NCBI GenBank assembly: GCA_028571685.1
Contig: CM053140.1
Coordinates: 222,847,323 to 222,911,322, forward strand
Reading direction: 5' to 3'
Origin: Heterohyrax brucei
Lineage: Eukaryota; Chordata; Mammalia; Hyracoidea; Procaviidae
DNA: 64,000 nucleotides
Shown: positions 57,439 through 64,000 of the stretch, piece after piece
Numbering within the stretch: position 1 is the first letter of the stretch
How the letters are laid out: each line of letters starts with the position of its first letter
The notes under the pieces: model-generated
The model's database searches: none
What the model saw: only the letters and a program-made list of their open reading frames with translations
What the model was told of the DNA's origin: nothing
Program-made: the position numbers and the translations under genes

Positions 57439-58847
57439 TTATTTTTTGTTCTTTCAGCTTATTTTCTCCTCCTTCCTAACATCTCTTGCTCAGTTTGTGT
57501 ATTACACCATTTCATACTTTTCTTTCTCTTTCACACCTCAGTTTTTCCTTTAGTTTTCTTTTCCCCTGTCACACACTCAACCTCACACCAAACATACCCT
57601 TTTGTAGCTCATTCTCCTTTACTGCCCTTCTCTCAGCTGAGCCAGCACACTTCCCACATTAGACCCTTTATGAAATGGCACTGTTCCTCTTTCCTACACA
57701 CACTCGACTCAGTCTTTTGTAGCAAACTGAAGAAGCTCAATTTCCAGCCATGAAGGCTGACCAGAGCTGTCTGATTTGTCACCCTGTTCCACCTGCCATA
57801 TGCACAGCCTGAAACCCTGTGACAGCACTCATTTTCTAAGTAGAACTTCAGCCTTTGTCCTCTGACTCTTTGGTTCACATTAAGTTATTGCAAAGAGTCA
57901 GAAACACAACCCACTTGTGCCTTATTACAGTTTTAATTTCCTAAGTAGCTCCACTACTTCGTTTTCACCTTCACCATTTCTCGTTTTGCAGTAGCTCCCT
58001 TTTGCCCTCTGTGAAAGGTAACTGGAGAATCATATTTGCATATTCTCTATGATGGACATCCATGTGAAAGTGAGATTTCTTCTACTGGTTTTGCCATCCT
58101 TATGCCATTTCTTGATTCTGAATGAATATAGTGGCTATCATACAGTTATTCCTCTTTTCACATGAAATATAAAACATGTACATTAAAATAGGACTCGGAA
58201 TATTTAAGAATTTTTTGGATCTTTTATCGCTGCTGCTGTCACTGCTGCTGCTATTCCTCCTGCTTCTGCCTAGAAACTCACCCTCAGAGTTCAATGCTCC
58301 TAAGTCAATCTAGGAAAGGAGGTAACATTTATCAAAAGCATTTGTTTTTTGTATGCTTGCCCATGGTAAATTCATTTTCTTCTGAAATCATGGTGTAAAT
58401 AAACGTCCCAGTCCATTTACAAATTTTGCCACCATTATGTTCCTTAAATAATTTGGAAAAACTCATTATTTTGAAACTTTTAAGCCAGTAACTAGAAAAT
58501 TCTATGAATAAATCCCGATAAAAACTGATTTAACTAGAAAAACAGCTTCACCAGTGTAACTGTCTGACTTCATTTGAAACATTTCTGTGAAATACTAGGT
58601 GGTAAACAGCTTCCTACTGCAGAACCCGAAAAGAGGCTTAACACATGGTGGACTGGACTCAGAGCTATTACATAAAGTTAGTTGTGTCCTTTTTCTTTCA
58701 ATTTCTAGTGAATCCAATCCCATTAATAAATCTAATCATCAGTCAGCAATATCTTTGTATTTTAGCAGTTCAAAGAGGAAAGGGGCTTAATAGAATCTAC
58801 AGATATTCACATGAAATTCTTGGGAAAAAAAATGTCATGCTTCTCTC
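57439..58847. other. Unassigned DNA, 1.4 kb
   Basis: No repeat or gene recognised. A short CTG-type tract lies at about 58227-58264. A minus frame at 58100-58294 translates it as a serine-rich stretch and is probably chance. Confidence 0.4.
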
Positions 58848-58925
58848 TAGATCTCAGTTTCTTTGTCTGTAGAAGAGTCAAAGAGATGATCTCTAAGGTT
58901 GCCAATGCTTCTAATCTTCTAAAGT
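58848..58925 (+). mobile_element. MIR fragment
   Basis: 'gatctcagtttctttgtctg' and 'agatgatctctaaggttgcc' match the 3' part of MIR. Confidence 0.6.
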
Positions 58926-59297
58926 GATCATTCTTACTCAGGCTTGTATAAACACAACCTATACACATAACTTAGGAGAGGCCAATTGTTTAACAGAGAC
59001 TTGAAAAGTAGCTAATTTGCTCATACTCCACCATCCAAATATCCAGGCTAGTGGGGAAACCAAAATTTAACCAGCAATTATCTATAAAAAGTGATCTTAC
59101 AGTAGATATCTTTTCCATTTTCTTAAGGAGTGTGTCAATTGCTTTTTTGCTTCCTCTGTCTCTCCCAAAATATTTCCCAACAACTAAATCTCCTATCTAC
59201 TTTTAGAGCACCATTTGTTTTTATAACACAGTCATTAAAAACTATTCAGATCTGAATACAAAACATTTAACCAAATGATATTAATAGAAAAAACATA
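58926..59297. other. Unassigned DNA
   Basis: Nothing recognised. Confidence 0.4.
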
Positions 59298-59446
59298 CCC
59301 ATTGTTGCGTTGAATCTGACTCACAGCAGTCCTAGAGGAGAGAGATAGAATGGCCCCACAGGGTTTCCAAGGCACATCTGCTATATTCAAAATGCCATCC
59401 TGTTAGTTAGTAGCCATAGTTCTTAACCACTGTGGTATCAAGGCTC
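59298..59446 (-). mobile_element. AfroSINE
   Basis: 'acccattgttgcgttgaatc', TGACTCACAGCAGTCCTAGA, 'cacagggtttccaaggcaca' and 'agttcttaaccactgtggta'. Confidence 0.85.
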
Positions 59447-59589
59447 CAAGGACATTAATAGTGGTCACAAACAGGAAAAGTCTGCTTTGACTATGAACGT
59501 TCTTCAGTGCTATAGACATGGCTCAATAAGAAGAGGGCAAATGAAGGCTCAACCTGATCAAACCAAGGGAAAAAATAAAAGAAATTCCT

Positions 59590-60230
59590 GCAATGCACTG
59601 AACATCTGCCTTATAACCAGCACTGTGTTTGAGGCTTTGACATAGGCAGACAAGAAACACGTAAAGATGAACAAGATACAGCTGCTATCTTCAAAGAGCT
59701 TATTATCTAAAGCAAAAGAAATAGAGGGTTTGACAATGAAGTTCATACTTGCCACCATGTGCTTAACATTGGTAGCACCATACAAACAACTCAGCAAGGT
59801 TTCATCATCATGGTTTATCAGTGTCTCACAGCTATGTTTGTGTCAACATATGGCAGCATCTTGTGAATGGTGTTCATTTTTGTTGTCGTGTGTTTTTCTG
59901 TGCCACTGTATTGTAATCATCTGTTTGACTCTGCCCATCTTTTCCCTCAATGCTATGAATTCCTTGAGGACCTGGGCAAAAGCCTTGTCATCTTAAACCA
60001 AAAAAAAAAAAAAAACAAATCCAGGGCTACTGAGTTGATTCTAACTCACAGCAACCAGAACAGAGTAGATCTACCTCCATGAGTTTCCAAGGAGCATCTG
60101 CTGGATTTGAACTGCCAACCTAACCATTACACCACCAGATTTTTCCCTAGTCATCTTAGTATCCTTAAATCTTGATGCTCGGTTGCTCAATAAATACTTC
60201 ATGGATTGATAATCAATGGATGAATAAACC
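59590..60230 (+). mobile_element. L2 LINE 3' end, interrupted by AfroSINE
   Basis: 59590-59735 resembles the 'gccagcactgtg...aagatgaacaagatacag' region. 59905-59998 shows 'tattgtaatcatctgtttga' and 'gaattccttgaggacctggg'. After the AfroSINE at 60000-60144 the terminal part resumes with 'tgctcaataaatacttcatg' and 'gatgaataaac'. All are typical L2 3' landmarks in order. Confidence 0.6.
60000..60144 (-). mobile_element. AfroSINE inside L2 remnant
   Basis: An A-run at 60000-60016 precedes 'ctactgagttgattctaact', CACAGCAACCAGAACAGAGT, 'tttccaaggagcatctgctg' and 'aaccattacaccaccagatt'. A small deletion near 60057 removes part of the GACCCTATAGGA word. Confidence 0.85.
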
Positions 60231-60239
60231 AGACTCTGC

Positions 60240-60352
60240 TAACTAGTGATGTGACTTCAGGATTCTTGGCCCACTCTGAGGTCTCACTCAATTTTACCAT
60301 CTGAAAGAAAAAATTTGGATTAGGTGATTCCTAGCGTCCTTCTGTCTCTAAA
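60240..60352 (+). mobile_element. MIR-like fragment
   Basis: 'gtgatgtgacttcaggattc', 'aattttaccatctgaaagaa' and 'ggattaggtgattcctagcg' are in MIR order but diverged. Confidence 0.5.
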
Positions 60353-61915
60353 ACTACTGCGACACTAAGTCTAACTTCCTTCCCATGTCAAATTCACATG
60401 TACTTTTTTGCTCATGTTTACTTTTCTTCTTTTATGTCACAGTTACAAGATGTCTATCCTCTTCCAAACATTTTATTCCCGTTACAAAAATGTTTTCTCT
60501 GCAGAGCTTTAAAACATCTGGCTGGTTCCTTTACTATTTCATTATCACCAACCCACCGTCTAGTCAGCCTCTCATATTACCTGAAGACATTAGGATTTGG
60601 TTAACTGTTCTAACCGAGATTTTATAGTTATCCTGGAATAAATGCAGTTTCCCTATAGAGTGAACAATCTACTGAATTTGTCTCACTTTCTTTACTCTTC
60701 ACCTCCAGTCATTTTCAGCTTTGCTGGAGACTTTCACATTAATGGACACATCCTGAAACCTTGGTACCACCTAGAATTGTTCTGTCTTGTAACTCTCAGG
60801 GAAAAGAATGCTAGCACTTCACTTCTGTATCAGGCACAACCTCCTAGTCTTCTAGGTCTCCTACCCACAAATTTGCATTATATTTGTTACTGAAATCTCA
60901 CCCAGAACATCATTTTCTTGATCCCAATTTTCTCCTAAATTTACTTACCCGCTGTTGATTTTATTCCTTAGTTATCTGGCCACACATAATTTACAGCATC
61001 AACCTCTCTCCTGCCTGTGTCTTTCCTCTACACTCTTTCCTCTACACTCAGTCTTTCCTCTACACTCAATTCAACTACTTGTGGAGCAGGCAGAGTAAAG
61101 TAAATTACCAAATCTTGAGCATAACCTGCACTATCTTGTTCTTTAATTCCATCTCCGAGCATGAGTCTGTAGTTTGCTTCAGTCTTTCTCTGGGTTAAGA
61201 ACTAATCTATGTTCTCTCTAGGACAGTGGAAAAAACAAGTGACAATAATCTAAGCACCATAGAAGAAAAACAAAGTAATCTGATCTGTGATTGGGAACTT
61301 ACACAATGGCTAGATTACTTCCAGGCTCAAAATACCGATTATGATATGAACACATCTGGGAAGGGACCACTGTAACCACTCGAAGAAGAATTAATGTCTA
61401 CATATTACTAGGAGTCATACAACCTCATTCCCTTTTTCTATGAAACCTCAAGCTAGTCTCCATTCCAGAGACGTAGATTTTGGAAGAATTTTCCCATCTG
61501 CCTCCTTGCCTACAGGTATGCAATAAATGTCTTGTTCCTCATCTCACACTGTCTCGAAACCTGGCTGTTTCTGGAAGGTGGCATGGTTTACAGTAACAAT
61601 TGCCTGCTTTCCTCCTAAACCCAGACCTTCAAACTCTGGTGGATAAACTTCATAGCCACTCATATTGGTGCTGTAGATTCCTGTTCTTCAGTCTCAGCTG
61701 TCTACCCCTCAACATACCTAGAAAATTTTCTGAGGGTCTTGACTAGTAATTCCTTCAATAACTATTTTAAATGAGCCTCAATTCCCCATCTCAGTACTTC
61801 TTTTCTCATTATTTTACCTCCCAGTTTTCAGGAGAAATAGAAGCATTCAGGCAAAGATTCTTGACTTCTTGTTCTACTTCACACCATTCCTAACTTTTAG
61901 AGATTAAACGTCTGT
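60353..61915. other. Unassigned DNA, 1.6 kb
   Basis: No gene seen. Three copies of tttcctctacactc at 61022-61067 form a small tandem duplication. Pyrimidine-rich frames at 60385-60893 show no family features. Confidence 0.4.
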
Positions 61916-62426
61916 TTTAGTCATCTACTGCTGATATAACAGAAACACTACAAATGAATGGCTTTAAACAGGGGAATTTTATTCTGTCATAGTCCGGTAG
62001 GCTAAAAGTCCAAATGAAGGACATAAACTCCAGAGGAAGGTGTTCTCTCTTGGCTCTGGAGGAAGGTCCTTGTCACCAATCTTCCTTTGGACTGGGAGCT
62101 TCTGAAGTACAAGGAGCCCAGGTCCTTTCCAAAGGACACACTCTGCTCCCAGTGCTGATTTCTCAGTGAAATGAGGTCCCCAACTTGCTGCTTGCTTCAC
62201 TTTCTTTTATATTCCAAGAGATCACTTCGAGGCGGAATATAATCTTACACATTGAATCCTGCCACACCTACCCAACTGCTGCCTGTCATCCCCCATTAAC
62301 ATCATAGAGGCAGGGTGTACAGCACATGAGAAAATCACACAATAGCAGGAATGATGGCCTACCCAAATGGCTACACACCTTTTTTTTTTTTTTTTTGGCA
62401 GAGGGGACACAATTCAATCCATGACA
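61916..62426 (-). mobile_element. MaLR-like solo LTR
   Basis: Plus strand opens TGTTTTAGTCATCTACTGCT and closes CACAATTCAATCCATGACA, the reverse of a TGTCATGGATTGAATTGTG-starting LTR. Related along its length to 961-1484 ('gtaggctaaaagtccaaat', 'aggaaggtccttgtc', 'ggaatgatggcc'). A T-run at 62379-62396 interrupts the last 50 bp. Confidence 0.7.
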
Positions 62427-62435
62427 ATGACTCTT

Positions 62436-62522
62436 CTCAGGTCACACAGTTTATGGACAGGTAGGCTTGTGATCCAGGTTCATCTGACTCCAAAGCCTAT
62501 GTTTTTAAACACTATATTACAT
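62436..62522 (-). mobile_element. MIR fragment
   Basis: 'caggtcacacagtttatgga', 'tgatccaggttcatctgact' and 'ccaaagcctatgtttttaaa' are the reverse complement of the MIR 5'/core region. Confidence 0.65.
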
Positions 62523-62525
62523 GGA

Positions 62526-62712
62526 GCAGTGATTTAGAACATGGACTTTGGAGCAACACTGACTGATTAAGTCCTAAATGCCTACTTACCAGCTTTGTGA
62601 ACCTGGGAATCTTTGTTATATATTGTGTTTCAGTTTCCTCACTTTTTTGCAGCTCTTGTTAGAATTACATGAATTAATATTTATAAAGTGGTTGAACTGT
62701 TCCTGGAATATA
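62526..62712 (+). mobile_element. MIR SINE
   Basis: 'agcagtgatttagaacatgg', 'actttggagcaacactgact', 'tatattgtgtttcagtttcc' and 'aattacatgaattaatattt' give a full forward MIR in order. Confidence 0.7.
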
Positions 62713-63221
62713 GTTAGACTTGCTATATTTTAGCTATTTTACGGCATTTGGCTGGCTAGAGTAAAGTAAAGCCAGTGTTCCACTGGATGATGGAAGCCAA
62801 AGGGTAAGACTTGTAAGAAATGCTGAGAGATGATCAAGAGTATCACAAATTGCAAAGAAGTTTAAATGAAAAGAGAATTTTAAATAGCATAGAATTTATA
62901 GGATAAAAAGTCAATCCTGAATGAAGAAAGACTACCATTAGACATGCCTGGATCTAAATCTTGCTTTATGTTGAATCCTAGAGGAGGTAACTAACTTGGA
63001 CTCAGCGGCCGTTATCTTAATAGTATTACTTCCTTCTCCGCTGTAACTTATTTGGTTCTCCATTGCTCTTCTTTTCCCACAAACCCTATTCCTAATGTTT
63101 AATTCACGATCCTCCTGTTCTCCTTTCTCTATCCCCTCCATCAGAAGTTTCACTAGACTCCAGTTTTATTAGAAGTATAAAGTTATCTTTATTCACATCT
63201 GTAAGAGCTGCCCACTCCAAA
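62713..63221. other. Unassigned DNA
   Basis: No gene or named repeat recognised; a 71-codon minus frame at 62938-63153 is featureless. Confidence 0.4.
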
Positions 63222-63383
63222 ACTGAGGTTTTCAACTCATCTAAACACTAGTGGTTTAGGTCTCACTCTTCAGAAATCCTGATTTAATTATCTAGGGGTG
63301 AACCTGGGTTGTTTTTTTATTTTGTTTTTTTAACTCTCCAGGTAATTGTAATGTGCAGTCAGGTTTTGATTTTCAAACATGTA
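63222..63383 (+). mobile_element. MER5-like hAT DNA-transposon remnant
   Basis: 'actgaggttttcaactcatc', 'ttcagaaatcctgatttaat' and 'ctccaggtaattgtaatgtg' ending 'gattttcaaac' have the order and inverted-end character of MER5-type elements. An extra T-rich insert lies at 63311-63332. Confidence 0.5.
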
Positions 63384-64000
63384 CTGAAAATTTCCACCTG
63401 GATAGCCTGTGATTACTCTCATAAAACTAAATTCAAACCCATTTCTGTTAGTAATTCTATTAATTAGACATTAATTATCTGAGTTACAGATAATGGGAAA
63501 CTTAAATAACTATTACAAAAAGTGTTTTGTTACACTGCTATTTTCTTTTCCAGTGACAAGAAATCCATAGATAGGCAATGCTGGCTTTAGTTTAGTGGAT
63601 TATAGATACCACCACAGCTGAGGTCTCTGCAATACCCTTCACCTTTCTTACATGATCCTAGGATACTAAGTGTGGTTCTAACCATCACATCTGCCTTCTG
63701 GGCAGAAGAAGAAGAAGAAAATCAGGAAGTTTAGCACCTTGTCAGGAAGACAAAGGCTTTACCCAGAAATCATGAAAGATTTGCACTTACGTTTCTCTGG
63801 TCAATAACCAGTCATATGCCCATCTTGTTATATTGCAAGAAGATTTAGAAGGGAAAGTTTCAGTTCTCCATCTGTAAGAATAAAGAAAGGATAAAAAGAA
63901 GAGCCAAGATAGATAACTAATACAGTATCTTTCATGGGATCAATTTCTGGAGCTTCCTTTTAATTATATTTTTATTAATTGGATAATTATTTTCCTAGTC
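63384..64000. other. Unassigned DNA to window end
   Basis: A short (GAA)n tract at 63705-63719 is the only structure seen. Confidence 0.4.

Overview
This window is mammalian nuclear DNA with no protein-coding host gene that I can defend. The dominant repeats are tRNA-derived AfroSINEs, RTE/BovB-type LINEs sharing their 3' tail, and a young L1 subfamily. This combination is known from Afrotheria, and I judge an elephant-type (proboscidean) genome most likely; that is inference from repeat content. All long reading frames are L1 or RTE remnants or chance frames inside repeats.

Layout. 1-2566: RTE 3' end, nested MaLR-type LTRs and a solo LTR. 3030-10815: a decayed old L1 landscape split by RTE, LTR and SINE insertions. 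10840-15850: an L2-like remnant hit by two younger L1 insertions, one minus-strand and 5'-truncated (11224-13070), one with a twin-priming inversion (13674-15318). 15851-23084: mostly single-copy DNA with scattered SINEs, an RTE tail, a repeat-poor CpG-retaining block (about 19840-20720) and a long hairpin (21297-21422). 23100-31200: a truncated L1, an internally deleted RTE and many AfroSINEs. 33544-40517: full-length degraded L1 'A' with target-site duplication. 43769-54903: L1 'B', interrupted by full-length L1 'C' (about 47002-54205). 54904-64000: SINEs, LTRs, MIR/L2 relics and unassigned DNA.

How the parts relate. The nesting gives a history: MIR/L2/MaLR and old L1 first, RTE and AfroSINE later, then L1 A and B, then L1 C. 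AfroSINEs end in an RTE-like tail, consistent with mobilisation by RTE machinery, while L1 insertions carry poly-A tails and 11-16 bp target-site duplications.

The most unusual item is a perfect interstitial telomeric array, just over 14 copies of CCCTAA (48194-48279), inside ORF1 of L1 C. It replaces roughly 30 bp of coiled-coil code and shifts the frame. I found no new gene system. Repeat names rest on remembered family sequences and by-eye alignment, so boundaries are usually good to about 5-20 bp where a target-site duplication is cited and looser elsewhere.
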